This document shows, piece by piece, positions 1 through 13,300 of a stretch of 64,000 nucleotides of DNA. The notes under the pieces are model-generated. The model did not search any database and had not been told where the DNA came from. It saw only the letters and a program-made list of their open reading frames with translations. The stretch comes from Elgaria multicarinata webbii (lineage: Eukaryota > Chordata > Lepidosauria > Squamata > Anguidae), in NCBI RefSeq assembly GCF_023053635.1, contig NC_086172.1, forward strand, positions 122,611,681-122,675,680, given 5' to 3'. The translations under genes and the position numbers were made by a program. How positions within the stretch are numbered: position 1 is the first letter of the stretch; each line of letters opens with the position of its first letter.

Positions 1-541
1 ATCCCCTCCCGTGCATACTCTGGTATGCATAAATGACTTTGAGGATAGGCAGATGACTCCTGTGATTTGTGTGTAATATGTGATATGCAGGAAACAGCAA
101 GAGTCTTTCCTACTGCTCAGAAGGACTCCCGCTGTTACTTACATGCATGGAAATAGTGGATATAAGACCTCAGAGGTAGGGATCTGTGTGGTGTCTGATG
201 CCGTCACCAGAGATATGGGGGTGCTTACTTCTGGTGAGCTGGCAAATGGATTTGTCAATGCCTGTACAAAGGAAACTGATTTGACTAGAATTTGTACCAG
301 GCCACAGTATGGTATGACATTCATTTGCTAGTCTACCACCACAAAAAGTTTGATGGCTCAGTGGCCTTACCACAATTCTAACCTCAACCACCAATAACCT
401 ACTAAGTCAATTGGGATGGTTTACATTGTTCTGAAAAAGTAAATATTAGTGAATATTCTGAAGAATCTGGGATAATAATCAAGTGATAAACTAAATTCTT
501 GTAATGAATAAATAACTTCTCTTTCAGGGAGCAGCTTCACT

Positions 542-562
542 CTGTGTGTGTGTGTGTGTGTA
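542..562. repeat. (TG)n microsatellite
   Basis: About ten TG units in the left-flank CELF1 intron. The surrounding 1-940 shows no recognisable exon or repeat. Confidence 0.9.
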
Positions 563-1119
563 TGCGTGCAAGCATGCACATCAATCAACCACAAGGTGTA
601 CAATGTTGTGCAAGCAGAAGACTGCTTGTGAGACATAATCTTCTCCTATGCCTCCCTATGCTGCTCCAGAGGGTTCTCCATCCAGAGATTTTGAAGACAT
701 ATCGGAGGGAATGGGGAAACCTCTCACCACCACCATTACACTGACTGTAATGTGAATTGAACGAATTGTGTCAATGGAACTACATTCAATTTCACTCATA
801 GCATAAACACACTTCTACCCTATATATTGAAGGCACCTACATTAATTCACTCTCCCCACCATTATATGCATGCTGCAGAATGCTTTAGAGAGGTAGAACA
901 AATCATATACTTCCCAAAGGGTGATTTATGATTAAATCATTAAATCATGGGGAACTAGTCTCTACTGTCATGTATGAAGCGGCCTTGAGACAGGAGCAGC
1001 GAACAAGTGGCCTGCAAGTCACATAGCCCCCTGCATGGCTGTTTTTGCATCCCCTGTAATTGCTGCAGAAGGAAACACAGTGTTTTTTGCAAGGTAACAA
1101 GGCATGTGGCGAGAGTATA

Positions 1120-1186
1120 CCTTGTTTGCAAGCAGAACCACACTTCCAGAAACTTCCTGGGAAAACGATCCTGCTTGCAAACAAGG
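1120..1186. repeat. Perfect 16-bp inverted repeat next to a CELF1 exon
   Basis: CCTTGTTTGCAAGCAG at 1120-1135 is matched by its exact reverse complement at 1171-1186, with a 35-nt spacer. CAAGGCATGTG also occurs twice (near 1098 and 1183). In the CELF1 transcript it lies about 45 nt past the donor of the 1232-1360 exon. Confidence 0.85.
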
Positions 1187-1231
1187 CATGTGCACTTGCA
1201 ACACAGTATTATATCAAGAAATGGCTCTTAC

Positions 1232-1360
1232 CTGAACTAGTGAGTACACTTAGAGGACTGTTGGAAGAATTGAGTGCAGTTGTACCACTTGGCGTACTCT
1301 GAGCTGCGCTTGCTGCAGCTGCTAATGCAGCTAGGTTCTGCAACTGCATCGCATTCAACC
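1232..1360 (-). CDS. CELF1: CELF1 exon, linker region ([20 protein letters not shown])
   Basis: A 129-bp exon, acceptor GTTGCAG and donor GTAAGAG on the minus strand. It encodes the alanine-rich start of the divergent linker between RRM2 and RRM3, about residues 257-299, ending in PLSVLTSS plus one base of a split Gly codon. It is the last CELF1 exon inside the window. The following exon (Ser-rich, NSVNPIASL in human) is not found between 1 and 1231. Confidence 0.95.
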
Positions 1361-4300
1361 CTGCAACACATCAATCAATCCATAGTGTGTCTGTTCCTAT
1401 ATCACTAACTATTAGGTCACTGGTGGTTCCGGTAGCATCACTACTTAGAAGTTGCTTTTGGGTAGAAATCTGAAACATGATAATCGTTCACCTACAACCC
1501 CTGATGGAAGAAGAAACATTTCCTGACTTTCTTACATATAGTTCTGTGATCATTAGCTGCCCTGGCAACAATGTGCCATTTCATAAGGCTGCAGCAGGAG
1601 AAGAGAAGCAGGGCCACTCTATCAGTGGGAAACAGCCTGTCTTTTGCTGCTCTTTTCCCAGAAATGTTTCCATCCCAGGTGGATGTTATAAGAACCTTGT
1701 AACATTAAGTAGTATTGGTTGAGTTCACATATTTTCCTCTTCCCTCCCTCTCCCTTTTTTCTTTCCTGTTGTGTCTTTTAGATTGTAGGACTACATTAGG
1801 TTCTATCTTGCTTGTTACTTATCTTATATAAGCTATTCTGGGAGACTTTGGCCTTAGCTAGACCTAAGGTTTATCCCGGGATCATCCTGGGGTTGTCCCT
1901 GCCTGCTCCCAGGATATCCTGTGTGTCATTTACATGAACAGGGATGACCCTGGGACAATCCCATGATAAACCTTAGGTCTAGCTAAGGCCTTTGTCAGCT
2001 GAAAAGTGGGGTAAAATGCTTTAAACAAATGAACATGATTAAAACCCAACTAAACGTTGTGTTTGCAACTCCATTGAAATCAACCCCCAAAAGTAATGAA
2101 CTTAACTTAATGCATGAACTTTCATCCCCCCCTGCCATAAAATGCTTAAATAAAATAAAGTGGTTCTCACATAAAGTGAGAACCAGCTGTAACTGCTAAT
2201 TATTTTCAAATATTGTAAATTCCATATATTAGGGAAACAGGGGTCTATAATATCCTCAGTCTATAAAAAGCAGCAACTATAATAATTCAGTTCCTTCTAA
2301 CACCCCTTTAGTACCAATAATCAGGGTGTCTTTCTCACCCTAATTTATTGTATTGATATTGGTTGTTGGCCACATGCCCTTTGTTCCCAATTCAATGTGT
2401 CATGTATGTATCATCTTATTTTAGAAATATTTATCTTGCATTTTCATGTTAGTTCAAGCTTGCTTCTTCTCCATTTCTCCTACCTGTCAGTTTCCCTTTC
2501 AAGGTCTTTTACATTATCTATGCATTGGCTGCGTTCAGACAACACGACAGTCAATGGTGGGGTAATAATCAACGACAATTGTTTATCTAGGGTGCACTCC
2601 TCACACATGATAATAAAAAACTGTGGTGTGGATTAGAATCAGCGTTGAGTTGACTATTAGTCCACCCCAAGTTGACTCACTCATTCCGTGCCCTCTCCAA
2701 CCCCCAGTCCTCCCACTAGTATCCCAACAGCCATTGCTTGCCCTGAGGGGACATTAAAGAGCTACAGCTGATATCCAATTAACTGTTTTCACCAACAGAA
2801 CAGTCTTTAATCAGTGAAGGGAAGGGAAGGGAGAAAAGGGAAGAGAGAGAAAAATGAGGGGAAAGCCCCATTGTGTGACCTGAACTCCATTCATGTAAAG
2901 TTGGATTTTGCCCTAAGCATGTCTACTTTATAAAACAGCACTGTATACTATATATTGCCATGAGCACTCAACAATTTCCAAAAAAGATAGGACAGCTTAA
3001 TGTATCCAATAAATACACAATTCGCTGGAGACGTAGGAGATCCTTCTGAATGATGCAAGCCCTAATAACAGGAAAGGAGGCAACTGCACTATAAGCAAAT
3101 ATGACCTCCAGACTGATCCTCCCCGTCTCTGTTCCTGGCAGTTGCAGCTATCATTTGTGGTAGTGGATGGTGGGGCTGCTGCTTCCTATGCAGTACTGCT
3201 GTTCAATTTGGATGGAGAAAAGCAGAAAGCCCAATGTCTTTTCACTGTTTAAGCTAACCACTAGACAAAGCAGAAGAACACCACGCTGGAATCTGTTGTA
3301 GACATGGAGTGGTATACAAATGTTATAATAAATAAATAAATAAGAACACATTATGAAAACCGAATACCTTTTAATGATAGTGAGAGAGCTTCTTAAATAG
3401 GTACACATGACATATGTATCAGAATGATGGACACAAGTTGGAAAATCACCTGACTGCAACATTATTTCCTATTTGTATGGTGCAAATTTGACATCCAAAC
3501 CTTAGAAAAAATTTAGAGGCACTGGAGAGAGAAAAACAAAACTTCCAGACTGTTGTCTCTTATAGACAACCAAGATCAATCATCACTGACATTAGCATAT
3601 CACACCACGCTCTGTTAATGATCTTCCATAATCACTTTGTTATTGCACCTACTTCCAAACCCAAGAAGCAGATGGAGAAACAAACTCACCTCCCATAGGA
3701 TGGAGGCTGCCCAGTGTGTTCAGATTCCCAGAGGAGGCGGCTGCTGTCTGCTGAAGGAGCTGTAAATAAAGCTAGACATTACACCAAAAACAGAACAAGA
3801 GTGAGAATGAGGGCTGGCTCCAGTTCTGTGAGACACTGCACTACACCACAGCCAGAGCGCCGTCACAAGCAGAATTCCCACTACTCACGCCATCACCATG
3901 CCAAGCTACACACAAAGTATTGGTATTTCCAAAGACCTCAGTAAGAATGCCATTAAAAGGGGGAACATCCAATTGCCTGTGCAACTCCAGGAGAAAAGTT
4001 CTCCCTCAAATCATGGCTAGTGTGCCACTAGTTGCGTAACTGTAGACAAAATTACCCACACAACAGTAAACACCACACACAAATTGCTATCATAGTAAAT
4101 GGAGAAAACAACGCTTCCTTTCCTTATTTATGCCATAAACGAAAACCTCTAGTAGGCCAGTTCTCACCATGCATGGCAAGTTTCCTCCTTACCAAGTTAA
4201 GCACGTGAAGTGCTATCTGTTCCATGACTAGAGGCATATCTTAACTACGTACACTCACCAACAAAGCCAACAAATATTAGAGCGATTCCAGAGTTCTGCA

Positions 4301-7300
4301 GCGGAAGCTCAACATGAAGATTCTTGTACCAGAAGCTATAACGGTTGGTAAATTATTGGGAAATGAATTTGCACAGAAACTGCCAAGTAAACTCACTGCT
4401 AAGTACTGGGGTCCAAGTGTGTTCAGTCCAGCCAGGTTTCCCCAAACGGAGGCAGCACTGATCTGTTGCATCTGTTGCTGGAGCTGCTGTGCAATTCGCT
4501 TCTGTTCTTTATCCTTCTGGGTATCTGCAAATTTCACTACGATGGGAGAAGAACAGCCCTGCAATATAATTCACATAGTTATACCTTTATGCATCACTCC
4601 AATACTTTTGAAACAATCTCCCAGCCTCCAGAATTACAACTCGGTTGTTTTTTCTATGTTTTGCACTTTATGTATCTTATCCTTTTTTTCTCATAAATTG
4701 GAGAAGTGTGTGCGTGCCAGGTGTGGGGGTTCAAGCCAAGGGGTACCAACACTGCATCTAGAAAAATGAAGTTGGAGGAGTCTGACATTGGACTACAAAC
4801 ACAGAATCATCTACTTTTTCCAATTGTAAGGTCTGCAAGTATCCAATACATCACCCTCAATCACTCAAAGTGACATTTCTTACCTCCATGGTCTGTGCTT
4901 GATGCATTGCTTTGATTGCTGTTTGTGCCATAGCTCTTGTCGTAAAAGTCACAAAAGCACAACCTGGGAAGAGAATAGGATCAAAATCACCCACCAGGTT
5001 TACCCAAGCAACAGGGCTGAAAAGTGGAGATGGCATCTTGCTGGTTTCAAACACTTTCCAAGGGGCAGAGAGAGGGAGAGGGAAAGAAATCCTTAAAGAG
5101 GAAACCAGCAGTTGCAGACCATCTCTCTATGCTTACCTCGGCTTAGGCCATCAGGACCCCGTAAAATTCTGCATTCTTCAATCTGCCCAAAGGAGGAAAA
5201 CATCACTCTGATATCATTTTCATTGCACTTCTTTGAGATCATCCCAATGAACAGTTTCCTATCTTCCACTGCTAATGGAAGGAAGAACAAAAAGGGAAGG
5301 ATGTCACTTTTATCTACAATGGCTAAATAAATACATCAAATGAAGAGACTTGATTTTTTTTACTTTTCTGACTGAGAAACTAAGATTAAGGAGAAGTGAT
5401 GCTCCAAGTTAAGTTGACTTCTAGTTGTAAAATGTTGGATAATTGGAACTCCAGACAGAAGGGGTGACAAGAGAATGTGTTGTATCAACAGGGGCTTGTC
5501 TAGCTCATCCCCTTGTTGCTTGTAGTTTCCTGTTCCTGCTTCTTCCTCTTGGCTTTGCAAACAGCACACGGACTGTTGGTTCTGAGTGGTTCATTAACCA
5601 CTCCAGCAAGCCTCCCTCAGCAGGTTCAGGTGACACAAGAAGCTGTGCCCGGCAAAGGTAATTATGTAAAACAGCTGGCACCAACCACAGCTTGTTAACC
5701 ACCTTGTGATCATGCAAACTGGGTTGGATCCAGAATCTGCCACTCATGGAAGGTGCCTTTGCCTTCCTCCCTCTCTTGCCTGCACAACAGTTCTCCCCAT
5801 TCAGCAAGGCCCATCAACCCTCTGCATAGCATCTTCAGGGAGCTGAAGGAGCTCTGTAGGGTGAAGGGAACAGAGAAGTCTGCTTCCACCAACCCAGTTG
5901 CATGCACTTATATCGGGATCCAACCCAGTAAAAGTTCACAGAAAATAAAAAGCTTAAGGATATTACAATATAAAAACACTAAACACATAAACCATTAAGA
6001 AATTGGTAATACTTTAATATCATAAATATTTGATTAATTTCCCCTTTAACACAGGTAGGATTTAAAACAGCAGAACAGAATTTCCAAATAAATCAAGCTT
6101 GCAAGCCTGAACACAAAGCACTATTCTAAGAGTATCTTCATGTACTGTTATATGCTACAACCTCATTCCAAAGGAATTATTTACAGTCATAGAAGAGAAA
6201 GTTGTATTACACAGAACAAGCTTGTGGCGTAGATACAAACTAAATTTTAAGACGTTAACGTCATTACATATATTAAAATCTCTTCCAGCGAGCAAGCAAA
6301 TATATTGTTTTTCTCATTTTCTTTTAGGATCTGTTTAAAAATTTTTTTGTTCAGAATCTGTTCCAAAACCTAGAACCTCACGCCGTGTGTGTGTGTGTGT
6401 GTATAAATTCAGCCCTCCTGGGGTCCCAATCTGACCCTCCAGGATTTCCCAGATGCCACATCCCCTTCTCTAAGCTCCACCCTTCCCCCCCCCAAAACAC
6501 CCATCATTTGGTAGTTTCCTGGCTTCTGTCCAGTTTTTTCCTCATTCTAAAAGGCTGAAATGCCTCTCCTCAGGCTTAGTAACTGTTAGCAAGAGCTTTA
6601 AAATATGCTGGCATTCTTTTATTTTGGTTTTCTAGCCCCACCCACTTTTAGAACATGGCCCCTGAAAACGTCTCTCAAATGGAATGCAGCTGAAACAAGA
6701 TCTGAGCATAGAAACATCTTTTCCTCAAGAGAAATGAGGAAAGCCCTTATTCAAGGGAAAGAGCTCAGTCCCTTGCACCCAGCTTCTCCTGCCTCTGAAG
6801 CGAAGGGTGTCAGGAACTATGCAGGAGACAGCAGCAGTGTGGGATTTTTAGTATATTGCTCACATGGAAGGACACTTTCCACATAATATACTGCTCTTGA
6901 TCAAAGAAAGCCTTTTTTGCATACACTTACCATTATTCTTTTCACTATCAGCTGGCTTCATTTGGATGGGATGGTGCATCTGTGACAAAAAAGCAATTAG
7001 GACTGGGGAAGAAAATTTGAAATGTTCTAGAACAGTGGTTCCCAATTAGCTAAGTACTGCGGACCCCTTGTTTTTCAAATGCCAAGCCATGGACCCCCTC
7101 CCTTTGAAAAAATTGTTATCTCTCTTTACCTGTGCAAAGCAATTTTTTGGAGAATGTAAGGGGTAGCCCCTAATAAGCAAAGGATTTTAGGTATACTAAA
7201 AAACAGACCATAAAATTAGTGATATTTCTGATATTACCAAGCAAAAATGAAAATGATTTAGTTAGAAATATAAAGACGAATTTAATTTTACTAACGCCTA

Positions 7301-10300
7301 GTTTACAATTGAACAAATTATGACATGTCTAGCAGCTACTAAACCTAAATGTGATGGGAGAAATCATGCCTCTTTCTGTCCTGAACAATCCCTTCCACAT
7401 CTGGTTCAATATTTCCTACTTTTAATCTCAAATCTGGATCAACATCGAGCTGATTTCTATGCTTGTTCTTCATATAACAAAATGTCAAAAATGTTTGTTC
7501 ATAAAGATATGTGGAACAAAAGGGAACTAGATGTTTCAAAGCTTTTTCACCTAACTTCTTATAATCAGGAAAAAACTTCACCCAGAATTGGTCCAGTCTA
7601 TATTCTTTGAAAAATGATTTCAATGAACCATCACAAGCCACATCAACAAGTGCATCTTGCTCTTCTGCAGATAGAGTTGTTAGCTGCACATCACCACATT
7701 CAAAAGGATTCCTTATCCATGAGTTTTCAGGATTAGGTGCAGGGAAGTAATCTCTGAAGCTAGTCGCTAAATCACACAGGTGCTCAGTGATGTTATATTT
7801 TACTTCTGGTAGGAATTCGTCATCAGTGGACTCCAGAAATGAATGGTGAATATGTGAATGGTGCCACGGACCCCCTGGGCGGGTTACGCGGACCCCCAAT
7901 TGGGAACCACTGTTCTAGAACAAAATATGTCCAGCACTCCTTTATAAAATAACCCTATATTTATCAGAGAGCTGTTATAATCCCACTTCTGAAGATACTA
8001 ATTAAGCAAAAAAAGAAGAAGTCTGCATTTGTCAACAGAACCCAAGGATTTCATATGCCCTTTGCAGAACATTTATCACCCCAAGTATGAATTCATGTGG
8101 ATAAATTGAAAGACAGAGCAGATTAAAGAAAGAATTCTCATAGTCTTACCCCTGGGAGGATCTTCATGTTATGAAGAGCATTCTGTGCTTCTAGTGCAGC
8201 TTTACGGGTATAAAATGTAACAAAACAGCACCCTATAAAGCAAACAGGTTCTGTGATACTTAACATAAAAACTACCTATTCAGCACAAATTACTTGATAG
8301 CTGAAAGTACATTAGATTAAAAGGTGCCATTATGTGAAATCTGAATGTTTTAAGAATGACAAATGTTTTAGTAATTTAACAATACTAATCACACTTCAGC
8401 ACCTTTTATACAAGTGACTTGCCCACAGGGTGTTACCCTTCATGCAACGGCTAGCCATATATATGTATAAACCCCCAAGTAGTCTGTTTGCAGAACCTGA
8501 ACTAACCAGGAATCAACTTTCCTTGTAAAAAAATCACTTCTGCTTTCCAGCTATAAAGCTGTTCTTTAATTGTTATGAAATTGTGCAAATATACTTTAAG
8601 GCAAGCTTTAAAAAATATTATGGAATGTAAAATACCTAACCCTAATATTCAAACACATAGGTACTGTTTGCACATGTTGACAACCCATTGTTTAAACATT
8701 TATGGGTTGTCAGGAATAAGTGGGAGAGAGCGGATATGCTCCATGCAGCGCATTCGCCTCTTCTACTTTTACTCAGCAGCCCATGATCGGCTCTTGTTGA
8801 GCATGACATCTGAACCCAGATCACTGAGTTCTTTAGTGGCTAAACAATCTAATGGTTATCCCAATAACAAACCATAGGTTAACTGCTGGATGGTCTAGCC
8901 CCTAAACAACCCACTACTCTGGTTTGGACGTCACACTCAGCAAGTGTGTGGGCATGAACCTAGTAGTCTGGGTTGCTGAATAAAAGTGGAAGAAATGGGC
9001 ATGCTGCAGGCAGAGCCTGATCTCTCCCACTTGCACATGACAACCCATCGGTTTTTAAACTGATGTGTTGTCATTACGTGCAAAGTAGGCCTATGGGTTG
9101 GATCCATAGTTGCACAGAGCAGAACTCTGCAAATTGAATGATCTTGTGAGAGGAAAATGATTTTTGTCATCCCCACCCTCTTCCCTGCAGCCACCTATGC
9201 AGGGATCCCTCCGGAACAATGAGTAAGAAGGCACTGGGGACTTGAGGGTTGGGGGGGGGGAGGGAGTGGAGAGAGACTTGGAAAAAAAAATCACCTCCCT
9301 CCCTGTTTTATGGATGGAAGCCTCTACTGGATCAGAGAGGCTTCTGTCAGAGGAGGAACACCACTGGATAAAACCCTTTAAGATTAACCTTCATGACTGA
9401 AATGTGCACATCAATTAGGTTTAGTCTACACATGCAGAAAAATGCATTTATTTATTTATTATGTTTCTATGAGGTTGTATAATGTATTGCAAAGGGAGAA
9501 TCATATTTTTCAATGCTACCCCCTCTCTAAAAAACATGATCACCCTGCAAGCTAAAAACTAGCACAGCAGTATCCTCAAGACAGGAATATTTTTCCTAAT
9601 TTGCAAGGTTCCCCCTGTTGGAGAGCATAAAAACAATTCCACACACATATACAGCCTGAAATGTCACAGTCCACTCTTTAACATCAGGATCCTAACATCT
9701 CATTCTACTACATGCATAGACCAGACCTTTGTTTCTCAAGAACATATAATGTAACCAATAAAAACTCCTCTGCTGGTATTTGTAAAAAGCTCATGTACCT
9801 CATTCTTAGCTCAAGAGATGCTTTAGTTTAGTAACTCTTAAGGGTGAGCTTTTTATCTGCAGTCCTAACTACTGCCTTAATTAGCAGTCCAAGACTGGAA
9901 TTGATGAAGGGTCAGAAGCTTATATATTTTCTGGCAACTTTCAGCAACTATTTAGGAACCTTATTTCACACTTTGAGACCAAGTTCTTCAGAACAAAAGG
10001 CATACCAATCATGTTGAAGATGTTTCACTGGATGTTAAGTGAACACAGATCATTTGTGAACCTTATCCAGAAGACATCCAGATAGTGAAACATTAGGTGA
10101 ATTAAGCCAAGAATACGGGACGCTCTAGGCATTATATTTTTAGGTGCACAACTATATATAAGAGAATGAAGCAAACATGTGCTCAGAAACCTATATTCAG
10201 GGGAACTCATGGAACAAAGTTGGATGAGGTTTTCTGTCAATTCAACAGCAAGCCCAGGTTTGCTTCTGCATGTGAGGAATAGCTCTCACAACGCACCTAA

Positions 10301-13300
10301 TGTAGCCTTCTACAACCAGAGCTTGCCAGTATGTTTTCTTGCTAATGTTCAAAACATGGAAATCATATATGGCTTATGGCAAACAAATGAAGGCAACAGA
10401 GCCAGTCACATACATGCTTTTGTGTATTACATCATGAATCAGACACACAATAATCTCAGATTCAAAACTTTTCATTGGGGGAAAAAAGAGAGCTCTTACC
10501 TTTGCTCTGAGGAGGGTTTTGGCTCCTGTCCCGCAGGACATTAATTTCATAGACAGCACCATACTGTTCAAATAGTTCTCGCAAATCTTTTTCAGACCAA
10601 CTCCGTGGGACCTGGCCCACAAACATCTTAATGGCATCTATGTCTGGTTGGTCAGGATGATCCAGTGTGCCATTCATTTTCTTTGAGCTGCATGAGTCAA
10701 CGAGAAGCATTTGGTAAGTGTTCTCATTGGCTGTGTCCTGATTAATCATTTTTCCAATACATTAAAGTATACTGAAACTAAAAAAAATGTTTAAAAAGTA
10801 ATTTGCTGATTTGTGATACTCAGGGAGAAAAACATCAGAACACATTTTGTCCACTGAAAACCAAGTTGTGTGGAAGGTGGGGAGGTTGACATGGTTCATA
10901 AGTAAAAACAAACTATAGTTTAATTAGCCATGGTTTGTAGAAGTGTGGGTTGTCATTACGTTCAAACCTGGAATGAAGGGTTAATATGGGTTGTTAACTG
11001 TGAACAACCCACAAAGAGAATCCATGGTTTGTTGCTGGGTTGTGAACTGTGGATTGTTTTGCCAAACTACAGAAGCAGTGGGGACAAGCAAAACCCTCTT
11101 TACATGACAGTACTGCACTGCTGGAAATGTATTTGGGAATCATGAAGGGAGCAGGGGAAGGAGAAGGAAACAAACAGCCTGAGAAAACAAACCAAGTTTT
11201 GTTCAGTGATCTGCCAGATAAACTCTGGGTAGAGCAACAAACCATGGTTTGAATAAAGACCAGTCCAATTTGTCTGATAGCTATCTGCCTTCTTTCCAAT
11301 GTATTTTGTAGTTTTCTTTTCCAGAAAAGTTAATATCTTAGAAATAAGTCTTCCATAGGGAATAAATGTTTATTGCAAAAAATAAACTGGGCTTGGAAGT
11401 AGCTAAAAAGTTGGTATACTTACCTTCTAATGAACTTAGTAAGAAAAAATGATCAAACACAGAAGACAGAAGCATCTGGTGATGCAGATTTTCCAAGAAA
11501 TTTCCTAGGCAAATTGGGCAGATTTGCATAGGGTAATTTGCATTGGAAAATTTTCTGATGCTCTCCAGCAGAGGTGGACAACAACCAAAGAACTATGCAA
11601 GCAATGCTGACAGCCAGTGATGTGAAATGGAAATTTTTCCAAAATGGAAATTTTCCAAACCTTTATTTTTCATCTATTTTATTTATCAATATTTATTTGT
11701 TCTATTTCACACTGAGACATGTATGTATTTCACTGATATATAGGTAGTCCCTCAAATACTTGTTACGTATAATCACTTGGAAAACGTTAACTACAACTTT
11801 GAAAATGGCAAGCTTGTCTAATCTTATATTTCCAATTGGCATAAATTCAATGTTATTAAGGAACTTATGAAATTGAAAAGTTTCTGCTCCACAGCACTAA
11901 AATATCATCGCTCTCTCTAACAGTGATAAGTACTGACAGAAACTGGTGTCAGCATGCCTGGGTGAACCCCAAGAATAGCAGTAACTCCAGGGTTTACAAA
12001 AATGTCTTACAGGCCCCTTTCAGGAACAAGCATTTTTCTCATTTTCGGGCTTGGCCCCAGAAGTGCTAGGTTGCTGTTCCGCAAGTGGTAGGGGTTCTAT
12101 GTGGACCAAAAATGGTGGGCTGGCCATGGGCAGCATTGGATTCTGCCCTAAGAGAGGAATCCTTAAAAACAACTCTTGTGTATGCTTAATAGCTACTGAA
12201 TGTTTCATATTGGGAGGCAGGGGGTAGAAACTGGTACGGCTAGATGAAACCCTGAACAGAAGCACTCCTGTTTGGTGGAGAGAATATACTACCCAGGATA
12301 CAGAAATATTATAAGGACTCTGATCCCTTTGAAGTTAAATTGTTGTGGGGGACAAACATTTATTATGATCAAAGGTAAAGCACTAACTCAAATTTGAACT
12401 GCTTAAGAACAAAATAAAGAACATAACAGGTTAGAGCAGGCATAGGCAACTGGTGCCTTCCAGTATTTGGACTACAACTCCCATGAGCCTCAGCCAGCAT
12501 GGTCAATGGCCGGGATGATGGGAAGTATAGTCTAAGACATCTGGAGGGCACTGGGTAAAGCACCCCTGCCTAAAGTAAAAAAAAAAAATACACATATACC
12601 CCAAACTCAATTTCATCTCCCAAGTGCTATCATAGTGGATTGGGGGTGGGTGGGCAGGATTTACCACTCAGATTTTGATACAGGAGAGGGGAATTTCTCA
12701 ATTCTTTATCTCTCCCTGCACCCCAATTATTTATGAGACTCCATCATCATACTATTTAAAACCCTGGGGGTATTTGCACGTAACGACAGCTCACATGTTA
12801 AATAAATAAGTGGGAGAAAGCTTGTGCATTGCCTGCAGCATGTCTGCCACATCTGTTTTTAATCCACAAGCCATGATCAAATGCTTTGTAGGTTGTTGAG
12901 CTTGGTGTCCAAACCTGGACCAATTGGTTATTTAGGGACTAAAGAACCCAGCGGTTAACTGAACAAATTTAAATGACTGGTCAAATAATAGACATATATA
13001 TTTAAAGCATTAACTTTAACAACAACAAAAATAGTATCATTATCAATAGGTTACGCACACAACAAAAACAAGTTAGTTAACTGTAATTGTGAAACAATGG
13101 GCTGGATCCATACCTGTGCCTTAACAGATGGAAGGGCTTCTTTTGTTTGTAGAGGTAACTGTACTCTAATGGAATAAATAGGAGGAGCAGTGATTTTTGC
13201 AAATTCCTCTTTCCCTCTGCAGTCCCCAGGACAACCTTCCACACTACTCTAGAGGGATCCTGAGCCCTCTAGAGCAGCTTCTCAGAGGCACAGTGGGTTG

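Noticed and set aside
4314-4769. 151-codon plus-strand frame
   Set aside because: Antisense shadow of the 162-bp CELF1 exon.
7345-7899. 184-codon minus-strand frame as a domesticated ZBED-type host gene
   Set aside because: It sits between intact terminal repeats and target duplications, so it is the transposon's own remnant.
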